This document shows positions 1 to 8,853 of a stretch of DNA of 64,000 nucleotides, piece by piece. The DNA comes from SABY01 sp964593705 (GTDB lineage Bacteria; Bacteroidota; Bacteroidia; Bacteroidales; 4484-276). Position numbers and translations under genes: made by a program. The stretch's first letter is position 1; each line of letters begins with the position of its first letter. The notes under the pieces are model-generated. The model did not search any database. It was not told the origin of the DNA and saw nothing but the letters and a program-made list of their open reading frames with translations. The stretch is from the NCBI GenBank assembly GCA_964593705.1, contig CAZQIV010000006.1, forward strand, positions 1 through 64,000, read 5' to 3'.

Positions 1-1
1 G

Positions 2-27
2 CTCTGCAGGCTTTTTAGCCTGCAGAG
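2..27. terminator. Hairpin, likely terminator
   Basis: An 11-bp perfect stem (2-12 pairing with 17-27) with a TTTT loop, directly followed by a 22-bp perfect palindrome at 28-49. It lies at the window edge about 210 bp beyond the rpmH stop, so the gene it serves may be outside the window. Nothing else is recognisable in 50-196. Confidence 0.5.
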
Positions 28-196
28 TGAAAAATTCATGAATTTTTCAGATTAAGTTATCGAATCATATCAAAACGCTCAGGCAGTTTTCACCATTTTG
101 TTAGCGTGATTTTAAGAATTGTTTTTGTGGGAAAATATGAATGCTTCTTCCCCTTTTTTGTTTTGATGAGACAACTGTGCCCGGTTAACACAAACA

Positions 197-231
197 AAAA
201 AAGAAGATAACTTAGGATTATCTTCTTTTTT
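197..231 (-). terminator. Terminator downstream of rpmH
   Basis: Near-perfect stem at 197-210 and 218-231 with a 7-base loop. Both outer sides are A/T runs, so on the minus strand the hairpin ends in a U tract. It sits 26 bp past the rpmH stop codon. Confidence 0.75.
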
Positions 232-257
232 GAAGTGAAAAAATATGTTTCGATTAA

Positions 258-416
258 TTATTTTCCGCCCATTGTATCAGAAACAGTTAACCTCTTTCTG
301 CCTTTAGCCCTACGGTTTGACAATATTTTTCTGCCATTTTTTGTGGCCATACGTGTTCTGAAACCGTGCTTATTTACTCTCTTGCGTCTCGATGGTTGAA
401 ATGTTCTCTTACTCAT
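258..416 (-). CDS. rpmH: 50S ribosomal protein L34
   Basis: A 52-residue basic protein of the large ribosomal subunit. The reading frame begins MSKRTFQPSRRKR and continues with the L34 hallmarks NKHGFRTRM, NGRKILSNRRAKGRKRL; this is the full family length with a short Bacteroidota-type C-terminal extension ending in MGGK. The ATG lies 23 bp downstream of a TACTTTTG promoter element and the gene ends before a hairpin terminator, so it appears to be monocistronic. L34 is a recognisable housekeeping marker and its neighbours here (ATPase, decayed toxins) are not its usual ones. Confidence 0.97.
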   Translation of the reverse strand: MSKRTFQPSRRKRVNKHGFRTRMATKNGRKILSNRRAKGRKRLTVSDTMGGK

Positions 417-439
417 AGTTCCTGTATTTTTTGAGGGTG

Positions 440-470
440 CAAAAGTAGAATCTTTTTTTTAACTAACAAG
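440..470 (-). promoter_or_regulatory. rpmH promoter (Bacteroidota type)
   Basis: On the minus strand a perfect TAnnTTTG -7 element (TACTTTTG, 440-447) is preceded, 19 bases upstream, by CTTG (467-470), one mismatch from the TTTG -33 box. A transcription start near 433 would give a leader of about 17 nt. Confidence 0.65.
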
Positions 471-475
471 TAAAA

Positions 476-1615
476 TCAAATAATTTTTTGTGCCCATAGA
501 TTTTGTAAAAAGATTTTCCAGGGTAAAACCAAAACATCTCCCATCTGTCGTGGGAATGGATCATTAGTTACTAAAATCAGTTTCCTTACCGTGTATTCTT
601 CAGCAAAACTATACAGACCTTTTACATGTCGGGGAATTGCATTGGAAGTAGATTTTACTTCAATGGCTACCTCGTGGTCGCCTAAAATAAAATCGACCTC
701 AAGTTGAGAGGCAGTACGCCAATAGTAAATGGGATATTGAAGCCCTGAATATTGACTATGCGCATACAATTCCTGATAAATTAAGTGATCAAAAGCATTT
801 CCCATTGCTTCGCTCCCCATCCTTATTTCTCCTCTTTTCAATAGAAAATTAACAATTCCCACATCGAAATAGAAAAATTTTGGAGCTAATATCACCCTCC
901 GTTTTGGCCTCTTTTGAAATGAAGGTAGAAATCGACCGGTAAGCGTGTCTTCAAGAATTTGAAAATAATCTTTTACTGTTGGTGCACTAATTCCACATTC
1001 TGCTGCAATATTTGAATAGTTAACCATTTCTCCGTTTGAGAAAGCTGCTACCTCAAGAAAACGGGAAAATGTTGCTATATTTCTAATCCTTGCCTCAGCT
1101 ATTATTTCATCTCTAAGGTAATTACCAATATAGGATGAGATCATTTGTTTGGGATTTTCTGCAAGATAATGACGGGGTAATAATCCATGATTTAATGCCC
1201 GCATAAGATCGAAATCAGGGATTTCATCGCTAACAAGTGGAAAAAGTTTATATCTGAGGGCACGTCCTCCAAGCAGATTGGCTTCCGATCGGATAATCTT
1301 CCTGGGACTTGAACCGCTTAAAATGAATTGGGAGTGTTGATTTTCAATCAACCAATGCACTTCATTGAGAAGGGCAGGTATTTTTTGAACCTCGTCAATT
1401 ACTATTGGTTCATTTGCTTGAGAGGCTATGACTATCTCCCTGAGTTGCGAGGGGTTTCTTTGCAAACGTTCAAAAACATCTGAAAGTAAAAGATCGAACC
1501 AGAGTGAATCAGGATACAAGGCTTTTAATAAGGTACTCTTTCCGGTTTGTCTGGCTCCCCATAAAAACAGGCTTTCATTTCCTGAATCAATAAATATTTG
1601 TTTTCTGATATACAT
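476..1615 (-). CDS. AAA-type ATPase with DUF4143 C-terminal domain
   Basis: A 379-residue protein. The N-terminal P-loop domain has Walker A G20ARQTGKST28, a Walker B-like PIVIDEVQ near residue 70 and an LSGSS sensor motif near residue 100. A winged-helix-like middle follows, then a C-terminal DUF4143 region with EVDFILGD and EVAIEVKST, the spacing of a PD-(D/E)XK nuclease-like fold. This family is abundant and mobile in Bacteroidota and archaea; its substrate is unknown and it is often proposed to have a toxin/defence-type or DNA-related role. A TACCTTTG -7 element lies at 1659-1666. It is a distant relative of the ATPase at 53081-54334, but here the EVD...EVK residues look intact. Confidence 0.85.
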   Translation of the reverse strand: MYIRKQIFIDSGNESLFLWGARQTGKSTLLKALYPDSLWFDLLLSDVFERLQRNPSQLREIVIASQANEPIVIDEVQKIPALLNEVHWLIENQHSQFILSGSSPRKIIRSEANLLGGRALRYKLFPLVSDEIPDFDLMRALNHGLLPRHYLAENPKQMISSYIGNYLRDEIIAEARIRNIATFSRFLEVAAFSNGEMVNYSNIAAECGISAPTVKDYFQILEDTLTGRFLPSFQKRPKRRVILAPKFFYFDVGIVNFLLKRGEIRMGSEAMGNAFDHLIYQELYAHSQYSGLQYPIYYWRTASQLEVDFILGDHEVAIEVKSTSNAIPRHVKGLYSFAEEYTVRKLILVTNDPFPRQMGDVLVLPWKIFLQNLWAQKII

Positions 1616-1658
1616 GATAAGCTAAAGTTATGGTTTGAAATATCATGATAATTAAAAG

Positions 1659-1666
1659 CAAAGGTA
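1659..1666 (-). promoter_or_regulatory. -7 element for the ATPase gene
   Basis: TACCTTTG on the minus strand, matching TAnnTTTG, 43 bp before the ATG at 1615. No clear -33 box was found. Confidence 0.45.
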
Positions 1667-1773
1667 GCTAATAAATTATTGTACTATATGACTTCGTAGT
1701 CGCCCTTATGGAAATTATCCTTTCAAATTTGAAAAAAACAATGTAAATTTGTATCTATTTAGATACGGATTGA

Positions 1774-1853
1774 ATGTACTTTTTAGAGAAAACAGATGAG
1801 TTTGATAAATGGCTGAGAAAGCAAAAGAAATCTGGGATAAATTAAAAAAATAG
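1774..1853 (+). pseudogene. Remnant of a HigB/RelE-like toxin
   Basis: A 23-codon reading frame (1774-1845) contains TDEFDKWLRKQKK, which resembles the start of HigB/RelE (Gp49-family) toxins (target element followed by FxKWLxxLKD). It then runs into a stop. A second frame beginning at 1809 encodes KAKEIWDKLKK and stops at 1853. Neither is a plausible complete protein, so the stretch is most easily read as a decayed toxin fragment. A second fragment of the same kind lies at 2833-3024. Confidence 0.4.
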
Positions 1854-1873
1854 AGATATGGGTTTTTCAAAAT

Positions 1874-2755
1874 TTGATTTCGAAAAATATTATTTTTTGT
1901 CTTTTAATTCTTTTCTCTTCATGTAGAGATCATGAAAATAAAAGCAAATCCCCGAATGACGACAAATTTAGCATTGGTTCTTACTATGACCTGTCTGATG
2001 ATATTTTGGACAACAATGAATATTATGAAGATGCTGTAACTGTTCAGACTGCCGAAGAACTAATCAAACAAATACGAAGCAACAGGATAATTAAATTGGT
2101 AGATAATGAATACATATTAAAATCGACATTACTTATCGATAGCATCAAAAACCTCAAAATAATTGGAACAACTTCCTCAAAACTCATGATTGATGAGAGA
2201 AATGCAACTGTAGTAAAGTTGTTGAATTCTCATAATATTCATCTCGATAGTTTAATCATAGGACATGCTGAAAGTCCGGGACATAAAGGTGAACATGGTA
2301 TTGTAAATATTGGCCATGCTTATAATATTAATATTTCCAATTGTAAATTATTTGGTTCAGGCACATTTGGTTTGATTACCTACGATGTTTACAATCTAAA
2401 ATTTACGAATTCAGAAATTACAGAATCTACATTTTTAATATTTGAACTCGAAAAAAGCCGAAAATTTGAATTCAAAAATTCTAAATTTTACAATAACAAT
2501 TTATCTATTTCAGTACTTGGGGCTTTTACGAATTCGACCAAAGAGATAAGCTTTTTAAATTGTGATTTTCTTGATAACCAACCAGAGATGGCAGGAAACC
2601 CGGCCTTTAATTTCATGGATAATTGGAAAGATTTTGATAAACCCATTATTTTTACAAATTGTACGTTTAAGAACAATAAAGGATACAAATGGTATGGAGA
2701 TAAAATTACGCTTAACGATTGCAAAATAGATTCATCAGATTTTATCGGTTTTTAG
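1874..2755 (+). CDS. Lipoprotein with right-handed beta-helix repeats
   Basis: A 293-residue protein with a hydrophobic leader ending in LFSSC, a lipobox, so it is probably a lipid-anchored envelope protein. Residues ~95-290 are a series of ~22-residue segments with alternating N/I/F/S patterns (for example NINISNCKLFGSG, LKFTNSEITES, FEFKNSKFYNN, ISFLNCDFLDN), typical of pectate-lyase-like parallel beta-helix proteins. No catalytic residues can be assigned. The frame opens with TTG; an ATG 16 bases upstream (1858) is in another frame and ends early. Upstream lies decayed toxin sequence; no operon partner is evident. Confidence 0.7.
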   Translation: MISKNIIFCLLILFSSCRDHENKSKSPNDDKFSIGSYYDLSDDILDNNEYYEDAVTVQTAEELIKQIRSNRIIKLVDNEYILKSTLLIDSIKNLKIIGTTSSKLMIDERNATVVKLLNSHNIHLDSLIIGHAESPGHKGEHGIVNIGHAYNINISNCKLFGSGTFGLITYDVYNLKFTNSEITESTFLIFELEKSRKFEFKNSKFYNNNLSISVLGAFTNSTKEISFLNCDFLDNQPEMAGNPAFNFMDNWKDFDKPIIFTNCTFKNNKGYKWYGDKITLNDCKIDSSDFIGF

Positions 2756-2832
2756 GGGGCTAATCCAGTCAATTTTTGAAATAGATTTAAAAATGAAAAA
2801 CGAAGCAGATTTAAATTGGTTAATTTAGTCGC

Positions 2833-3024
2833 ATGATTGAAATTATAAAAACGCAAGAATATTTTCACTGGATTAATGAATTAAAATCCAAAATTCGTGC
2901 AGCCCAAACAAAAGTTGCACTTACAATTATTCAATCGTACCGCATCAGCAAAAGACGTTTCTCTGAGCATCACAAAAAAGGTGATATTGTCGGAATTCCT
3001 TATAAAATATATTGTTATGAATAG
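2833..3024 (+). pseudogene. Frameshifted HigB/RelE-like toxin gene
   Basis: The 63-codon frame begins MIEIIKTQEYFHWINELK, the typical start of HigB/RelE (Gp49-family) mRNA interferases. Later parts of the family pattern appear in alternating frames: EHHKKGDIV stays in the first frame, while FNRTASAK and LSEFLIKY lie in the +1 frame. This is what small indels in an ancestral gene would give. The stop overlaps the start of the following nuclease gene by 8 bp. No antitoxin reading frame accompanies it, supporting inactivation. Confidence 0.55.
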
Positions 3025-4141
3025 TTTTAATAGCCTTGTTTCAACCATACAGCAACTGCATTTCCAATTACAACAATCGGCTGTAAACGCAGTGAATCAA
3101 AGGCTAACAATTCGGAATTGGTTGATTGGCTATTACATTGTTGAATTTGAGCAAAACGGGAAAGATCATGCAGAGTATGGAAAATCATTGTTAAAATCTA
3201 TTGCCGGGAATTTAAGTCATATCAAGGGTTTGGATGAAAGAAGTCTAAGGAGATTTCGACTGTTTTATCTTTATTACCCACAAATCACCGATCCAATTCG
3301 GGGGATACTGTCCCCCGCTTTAGAGAAAAATGAAATTCGGGGGTCACTGTCCCCCATTTTGGAACGTATCGACAAAGTGGGGGCAATGACCCCGCAATTA
3401 AAACCTGGAACATTTGTGCCGGGAGATAAAATTATTCAACGGCTTTCATATTCTCATATTGAAATGCTGCTCGGGATTGAAGAACCTCTTAAACGTACAT
3501 TCTACGAGATTGAATGCATCAAGGGAGCTTGGAGTGTACGCGAACTAAAAAGACAAATTAATAGCCTGTTCTTTGAGCGGAGTGGTTTATCTCAAAATCG
3601 GGAAAAACTGGAAAAACTTGTTCAGCTAAAAACGAAGCCGCAGGAAACCAAAGACATCATCAAAAATATTTATGCTTTTGAATTCCTTGATTTACCAATA
3701 AAAGAAATTTTGGAGGAATCTGATTTAGAAAAAGCTTTGCTCAATAGCTTACAACAGTTTATTGTTGAACTGGGGTATGGGTTTTGCCTTGAAGCGCGAC
3801 AAAAGCGCATTCTGATAGGCGAAAAATACTATTTTATTGATTTGGTTTTTTATCACAGGATTTTGAAATGCCATGTTTTAATTGATTTAAAAATAGGAGA
3901 ATTTGAGCATGGCGATATTGGCCAACTAAATACCTATTTGAATTATTATAGAGCTGAGATTCACGAACCGGAAGATAAGCTGCCTGTGGGAATTCTGTTA
4001 GTTGCCGAAAAAGACCATGCCCTGGTAAAATATGCCACTGCCGGAATGGACAAAAACCTGTTCGTGCAACAATACATGTTAAAACTGCCCGATGCCAAAA
4101 TATTGCAACAGCACATTGAAAAGGAATTAAAGGGAATGTAA
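3017..4141 (+). CDS. PDDEXK nuclease, YhcG/DUF1016 family
   Basis: A 374-residue protein. The N-terminal DUF1016 helical region is recognised by IRNWLIGYYIVEFEQNG, EYGKSLL and RSLRRFRLFY. The C-terminal PDDEXK domain contains ELGYGFCLEARQKRI, YYFIDLVFYHR and LIDLKIGEF, the last two holding the D and D-x-K active-site pattern of this fold. The ATG at 3017 gives the family N-terminus; an in-frame ATG at 2897 lies within the toxin remnant and is less likely. Between the two domains sits an unusual ~35-residue insertion of three 13-residue repeats (RGILSPALE, RGSLSPILE, VGAMTPQLK), each encoded by a GGGGG...CCCCC hairpin. Function in the family is uncertain; it is often near restriction or toxin genes. 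Confidence 0.85.
   Translation: MNSFNSLVSTIQQLHFQLQQSAVNAVNQRLTIRNWLIGYYIVEFEQNGKDHAEYGKSLLKSIAGNLSHIKGLDERSLRRFRLFYLYYPQITDPIRGILSPALEKNEIRGSLSPILERIDKVGAMTPQLKPGTFVPGDKIIQRLSYSHIEMLLGIEEPLKRTFYEIECIKGAWSVRELKRQINSLFFERSGLSQNREKLEKLVQLKTKPQETKDIIKNIYAFEFLDLPIKEILEESDLEKALLNSLQQFIVELGYGFCLEARQKRILIGEKYYFIDLVFYHRILKCHVLIDLKIGEFEHGDIGQLNTYLNYYRAEIHEPEDKLPVGILLVAEKDHALVKYATAGMDKNLFVQQYMLKLPDAKILQQHIEKELKGM
3300..3393 (+). repeat. Three in-gene hairpin repeats
   Basis: Three copies of a G-run/C-run hairpin inside the DUF1016 gene: arms 3300-3304/3312-3316, 3339-3343/3351-3355 and 3379-3383/3390-3393, with ~39-40 bp period (13 codons). Loops are related (ATACTGT, TCACTGT, CAATGA). The period preserves the reading frame. 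Confidence 0.75.
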
Positions 4142-4142
4142 T

Positions 4143-4469
4143 ATGAAGTTATCCATAGCAAAAAATATCATCACCAAAGTTTTTGTAAACCCTTTCGAGA
4201 AAGAAAAATTCATTTATTTCATCCGAAGCCTGCAGAAAAACTTACACCCGGCAGAATTTCTCCGTAGAGGCCATAATATTCCAATTCTGGAAAATAAAAC
4301 AGACCTCATTGATAGAGTAAAGCATTATTTGAACAGTGTAGGAGATTTAAAAGCGTCTGCTTCCTATATCCAAAGTGAATTAAACAGTGGTATAAATTCT
4401 ATGCTGAGAAATATCCGTTTGTGCCACAAAGCGTGGTACAAATTCCCTGGGGACACAACCGCTTGTTGA
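4143..4469 (+). pseudogene. Truncated N-terminus of a type IIG-like restriction enzyme
   Basis: A 108-codon frame beginning 1 bp after the DUF1016 stop. Residues ~1-65 (AKNIITKVFVNPFEKEKF, YFIRSL, GHNIPILE, IDRVKHYLN) resemble the N-terminal region of large Eco57I/BseRI-like single-chain restriction-methylation enzymes, which usually read NPFDxExFxxFIxNLL followed by IPxxFxxxVxxYxxxG. After about residue 68 the similarity stops and a short unrelated tail ends at a TGA, whereas intact enzymes are about 1000 residues. I therefore read it as a fragment left by deletion. It could instead be a small orphan gene; the family assignment is from memory and moderate. Confidence 0.4.
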
Positions 4470-4563
4470 ACACTTTCAATTCCACAACAAGCTAGCAATT
4501 CCACATATTAAAGAAGATATGAATAAGCCAAACCATTAAATCACTCACTCAAAAATATTAATC

Positions 4564-6984
4564 ATGATTTATTTAAAGAAAAAATTCAGTTTTATAAACC
4601 TGTTCATCTTTGTTTTATTTCTGAACATGGCCAATGCCCAGACTTACCGCTATTTCCAGGATTCGCCCGGCCCGGTTTATTATGACTACAGTTGGCTTAC
4701 GGTGGACGCACCCAGCGAGTTGGAGATTTTGGGTGACGACAATCGCAGGTTCCCGGTTGAAAGTACTTTAGCGCCCCAGCAAGGGATAAATTCATTGCGC
4801 TTGAATTGGAAATCGGTTGAAGGTGGAGATTGGGGAGCCATTGCTGCCGGCACCGACTGGACTGCCAAAAATGTTTCTGATACCGATACCCTGGTATTTT
4901 ATTTTTACTCCTTGCCCGGAATGCTTGCTGCAAACTTGCCGCTTGTTTTTATGGAGGATACCCAAAACCGAAAAACAACCGGCGTTGATGTGGGTGATTA
5001 TTCAGGAAATATTCCTGCCAACGTGTGGTTCAGGATTACAATCCCAATGGAGATTTTTCTCAATGCAGGCGATCCCGTGGATTTTACCTCGATTAAAACT
5101 ATTGGATTTGCGCAAAATGCGGCGGATAATACCCAACATATCCTGTATGTGGACGATATGCGAATTTACAAAGGTGATGGTAATTCACAACCTGTTGCAC
5201 CCCCACAAGGTTTATCAGCCAAGGGCTACGACAGTCATGTTTATCTTACCTGGCAGCCCAATTCAGAAGCTAATCTCAATGGATACGAAATTTATCAGTC
5301 AACTGACGGAGGGGGGAACTTTGATAAGGTTGTGGTTATGGGTAAATACGATACGATTTTCACACATTTCGTCAGGCCACAGGGAACAAACCTGAACCTG
5401 GTCTATAAAATGACTGCCTTGAATGACGTAAATGAACCCTCCGAATTTTCAAATATTGCTTATGTGCTAACTTATGATATGAGCGATGAAGAATTGCTGG
5501 AAATGGTTCAGGAAGCTACCTTCAGGTATTTTTACGATTTTGCCCATCCGGCATCAGGTATGACCCTCGATCGAAATACATCCGGAAATACAGTGACAAC
5601 CGGAGGCTCAGGATTTGGGATGATGGCCTTGCTTGTAGGTATTGAGCGTGGATTTATTAGCCGTGAACAGGGCGTGGCACATATAACCAAAATGTTGAAC
5701 TTCCTGGAAACCGCTGATCGTTTTCATGGGGTATGGCCGCACTGGTTGAATGGAAATACCGGAAATGTAATCCCCTTTGGTGAAAAGGATAATGGCGGCG
5801 ATTTGGTGGAAACTGCCTTTCTTGTGCAGGGGCTGCTGGCTGCAAGGCAATACTTCGATGAGCCAACCCAGGAGGAGCAGGCCATTGTTGAAACAATAAC
5901 TGAATTATGGGAAACTGTTGAATGGGATTGGTATCGCAAAGATGGAGGAAACTTTTTGTACTGGCATTGGTCGCCAAACTATGGATGGGATATGAATATG
6001 CAGGTGAAGGGACCCAACGAGGCAGCCATTATTTATTTGCTTGCCATTGCATCACCAACGCATGGTGTTCCGGCTTCGCTTTGGCACGATGGATGGGCAA
6101 GCTCGTCATATTATGTAAATGGCAAATATTTTTATGGAATACCACTTTGGGTTGGTTGGGATTATGGCGGCCCGCTGTTTTTCGCACATTATTCTTACCT
6201 CGGCTTCGACCCGCGAAATATAAAAGATCAGTATGCCAATTATTTTAAAAATAACCGGAATCATACATTGATCAACCGTTATTATTGTATTACGAATCCT
6301 AAAGGATATGAAGGTTACGGTGAAAATTGCTGGGGTTTGACCGCAAGCGATGACCCGTGGGGCTACATGGCTCATGAGCCAACCTCGACCCGCGATAACG
6401 GAACGATAACACCAACGGCAGCGCTGTCGTCGATGCCATATACACCCACTGAATCATTGGTTGCCCTCAAGCATTTTTACAGAAACCTGGGTGATAAAAT
6501 CTGGGGGAATTATGGCTTTGTGGATGCCTTTAACGAGGAGGTAAATTGGTATGCAAATTCTTATCTCGCCATCGACCAGGGTCCTATCATCGACATGATC
6601 GAGAATTACAGGAGTGGACTTTTATGGGAAATGTTCATGGCCAATCCCGAAATTCAACCCGCCTTGGATGCCATTGGCTTTGAGGCTGATCCTGATGCTG
6701 TGGATGAAAATGGATTGATTGAGAATAGTATCATGACATGTTATCCAAATCCGGTAATTACCGATCTTACCATCCAATTAAAGCTTGATCAAAACCAGTT
6801 GATATCTTTGGATTTGTTGAATGTTTATGGTGAGATCGTTAAAACTGTGGTGGCACAATCATCAGGTAATCCGGATAATTTGAAAATCAATATTCCATTG
6901 GATGAAATCCCTTCGGGGATATATTTAATAAGGGCAAATATTGATGGGGGTATTGTAATCGAAAAGGTGATCGTTCAAAAGTAA
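4564..6984 (+). CDS. GH144-like secreted glucanase with T9SS domain
   Basis: An 806-residue secreted protein. Order: signal peptide ending near NMANAQ (residue 25); a jelly-roll/CBM-like domain (~27-210) ending in LYVDDMRIYKG; a fibronectin-III-like domain (~215-300); a catalytic (alpha/alpha)-barrel (~310-720) with EATFRYFYDFAHP, TTGGSGFGMMALLVGIERG and DLVETAFLVQGLL; and a C-terminal T9SS sorting domain (~730-806). The barrel belongs to the COG5368 'glucoamylase-like' group, which includes GH144 endo-beta-1,2-glucanases; cleavage of beta-1,2-glucan is therefore the best guess, not proven. It is convergent with the R-M operon and lies on the same side as the GH30/SusCD locus, which probably uses a beta-glucan. 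A strong terminator follows. Confidence 0.85.
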   Translation: MIYLKKKFSFINLFIFVLFLNMANAQTYRYFQDSPGPVYYDYSWLTVDAPSELEILGDDNRRFPVESTLAPQQGINSLRLNWKSVEGGDWGAIAAGTDWTAKNVSDTDTLVFYFYSLPGMLAANLPLVFMEDTQNRKTTGVDVGDYSGNIPANVWFRITIPMEIFLNAGDPVDFTSIKTIGFAQNAADNTQHILYVDDMRIYKGDGNSQPVAPPQGLSAKGYDSHVYLTWQPNSEANLNGYEIYQSTDGGGNFDKVVVMGKYDTIFTHFVRPQGTNLNLVYKMTALNDVNEPSEFSNIAYVLTYDMSDEELLEMVQEATFRYFYDFAHPASGMTLDRNTSGNTVTTGGSGFGMMALLVGIERGFISREQGVAHITKMLNFLETADRFHGVWPHWLNGNTGNVIPFGEKDNGGDLVETAFLVQGLLAARQYFDEPTQEEQAIVETITELWETVEWDWYRKDGGNFLYWHWSPNYGWDMNMQVKGPNEAAIIYLLAIASPTHGVPASLWHDGWASSSYYVNGKYFYGIPLWVGWDYGGPLFFAHYSYLGFDPRNIKDQYANYFKNNRNHTLINRYYCITNPKGYEGYGENCWGLTASDDPWGYMAHEPTSTRDNGTITPTAALSSMPYTPTESLVALKHFYRNLGDKIWGNYGFVDAFNEEVNWYANSYLAIDQGPIIDMIENYRSGLLWEMFMANPEIQPALDAIGFEADPDAVDENGLIENSIMTCYPNPVITDLTIQLKLDQNQLISLDLLNVYGEIVKTVVAQSSGNPDNLKINIPLDEIPSGIYLIRANIDGGIVIEKVIVQK

Positions 6985-7013
6985 ATCTGACAATTTTATT
7001 TCGGATTCAAAAA

Positions 7014-7047
7014 AGGGAAGCAATTCAAAAGTTGCTTCCTTTTTTTA
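7014..7047. terminator. Bidirectional terminator
   Basis: Stem 7016-7023/7032-7039 followed by eight T residues on the plus strand and preceded by an A run, so it can terminate both the GH144-like gene (plus) and the methylase operon (minus). Confidence 0.8.
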
Positions 7048-7081
7048 ATAATATCGACTGAATGGGATTTCGGATCAGCTT

Positions 7082-7960
7082 TTACTTCCACCAATTAAAA
7101 TTGTCAGAAATAATAATTTCATTCTTTTGGATATGATGGGTTGTTTTCATCGGAATTGTCCGATAGTCTAAATTATATTTTTCTGCTAAATTTCTGATTT
7201 CTTGTGTATCGTCATAGGTCATCATAAATTTTCCCTTGATTTCAGTAGTTAATGAAAATAATTCATTATGGTCAATTTTATAATGTGTGTAAAGTCTTTT
7301 ACCCGCAATAGTATAAGGCGGGTCAATAAAAAAGTAACACTGTTTATCGTTTTTAGTATTTTCCATTTCTTCAAAAGCATCACCCGTCCTAAACATCATT
7401 TTATGTTTAATGTGTTCAATAGCAAGTATTCGATCTCTGAGGGTTTTGGGATACCAGCGCGATTTTATCCCCTTTCCGTTTTCACCATTCTTAATTAACC
7501 CTGAACCTTTGGTTATGATACCACCATGATAAATCCTGTTTTTTAAAATTGTACTAAATGCTTGTTCATTTAAGGTCTTTTTTTCTTTCTGGAGAATATT
7601 GTTGGAATTTTCAGGTGTTAAATCAAAACTGTAAATCTGGTTTGCCAGCCACCGATAATCACCATTAATTATAACCTCCCAAACTGCTGCAACTTCTTTA
7701 TCTATTTCAATCATTTTAATTTGATTGGCTAAATTTTCAAAAGCTGCAGTAAGACTTACTATGCCGCCACCGGCAAATGGTTCAATTAGTTTTTTTTGCT
7801 CATTGGATTGTTTAAGCCATTTTCTTACAATAGGGATTAACCAGGTTTTTCCCCCGGGAAATCTGAATGGGCTTCTTTGTGGTATAGAAGCAACATTAAC
7901 AACTTTTAGACTGCTAACCTTCTTATCCTTAGTTTCGAATAATGATAATTGCCCACTCAT
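7082..7960 (-). CDS. D12-class adenine-N6 DNA methyltransferase
   Basis: A 292-residue class D12 (Dam/DpnM-type) methyltransferase that transfers a methyl group from SAM to adenine N6. Diagnostic motifs in order: FRFPGGK near residue 33 (motif X), IEPFAGGG near 60 (motif I, SAM binding) and FFIDPPY near 206 (motif IV, catalytic), with the C-terminal portion complete. Its ATG lies 2 bp past the stop of the NotI-like endonuclease gene, so the two are co-transcribed and it presumably protects host DNA from that enzyme. Target sequence cannot be read from the protein; D12 enzymes often recognise GATC-type sites but this one need not. Confidence 0.93.
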   Translation of the reverse strand: MSGQLSLFETKDKKVSSLKVVNVASIPQRSPFRFPGGKTWLIPIVRKWLKQSNEQKKLIEPFAGGGIVSLTAAFENLANQIKMIEIDKEVAAVWEVIINGDYRWLANQIYSFDLTPENSNNILQKEKKTLNEQAFSTILKNRIYHGGIITKGSGLIKNGENGKGIKSRWYPKTLRDRILAIEHIKHKMMFRTGDAFEEMENTKNDKQCYFFIDPPYTIAGKRLYTHYKIDHNELFSLTTEIKGKFMMTYDDTQEIRNLAEKYNLDYRTIPMKTTHHIQKNEIIISDNFNWWK

Positions 7961-7962
7961 AA

Positions 7963-8847
7963 TTAAATACTTATTAGGTCAGTTAATGTTGGTGTATCTG
8001 GCGAATTTTTATCCAAATGTTCATTAAGTCGGTTTTGTAAAATATTTATAAAATCAAAAATTTCGCCTGGTTCAGGCGTTGTTATTTTTAAAAGTGCAGG
8101 TTCAAATGCTGTATAGACAGTATCAACTAAAACTAAATTATTTTGTTTCTGTTCATTATTGTACACAAGGTCATATAAAAACCAGGCAATATCTGCTTTA
8201 GATTTAGAGGTCATCGGAAGATTTGGTAGTGTGTCAAAAAACGACTTTTGCAGGGCAACGGTCTGTTTCTTTTTCCATGATTCAAATATTCCGCCTTTGT
8301 AGAGCATTTGAGGAATAAGTCGTTTTCGTGAAGAAGAAAGATAATCAGGTTTTGGATAATTATATCCTTTAGGCCATTCAAAATCTTTTGATGGATTTTT
8401 TATATATGTTTCAAAAGGATTTCGTAGATTACCTGAAATATAAACTCCTTGGACTTCAAGAGATACAAAGTCGATCAATTGACCTTTTTCGTTGTATTGA
8501 ACCAATATGAAATCTATGTTGCCGGCAGATTGTCCGTTTTTGTCAGTGAGTTTTATTTCCGAAAGCGATGTCCAGTTTGAATTTGAACCAAATGCAAAAT
8601 TAGCAGCATTTTCAATTATTATCCAATCTTCTCTAAATCTGGTTGGGCAAGTAATAACAGCGGTATTGTTATGCCAAACACTACAAATCCCCAAAGGATT
8701 GTTTGTTTTGTCTTTGGTGCAATTTGGAACCTTGTTGTTGAAAGGGCATAATTTCTGTTTTCTATATCGCAGGGCTTTCGTGGATTCACATTCGATAGGA
8801 AATCCAAATACTTCCGCAAGTGGACTCTTATTTTCTTGATTTTTCAT
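7963..8847 (-). CDS. NotI-family restriction endonuclease
   Basis: A 294-residue protein resembling the NotI endonuclease family: an N-terminal LAEVFGFP motif, then a Cys4 cluster C34PFN, C43TKD, C55SVW and C67PTRF. NotI has a structural metal site formed by four cysteines in this region. A PD-(D/E)XK-type core follows, with D112 in GNIDF and E131-x-Q133 in SLEVQG. The ATG at 8847 is chosen over the TTG at 8856 because it follows a -7 element by 6 bases. The partner methylase is D12 adenine class, so the specificity is unlikely to be NotI's own GC-only site. The recognition sequence is unknown. Confidence 0.8.
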   Translation of the reverse strand: MKNQENKSPLAEVFGFPIECESTKALRYRKQKLCPFNNKVPNCTKDKTNNPLGICSVWHNNTAVITCPTRFREDWIIIENAANFAFGSNSNWTSLSEIKLTDKNGQSAGNIDFILVQYNEKGQLIDFVSLEVQGVYISGNLRNPFETYIKNPSKDFEWPKGYNYPKPDYLSSSRKRLIPQMLYKGGIFESWKKKQTVALQKSFFDTLPNLPMTSKSKADIAWFLYDLVYNNEQKQNNLVLVDTVYTAFEPALLKITTPEPGEIFDFINILQNRLNEHLDKNSPDTPTLTDLISI

Positions 8848-8853
8848 TATGAG

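Noticed and set aside
4817..5395. 192-codon plus-strand frame inside the GH144-like gene
   Set aside because: Shadow frame of a well-supported gene.
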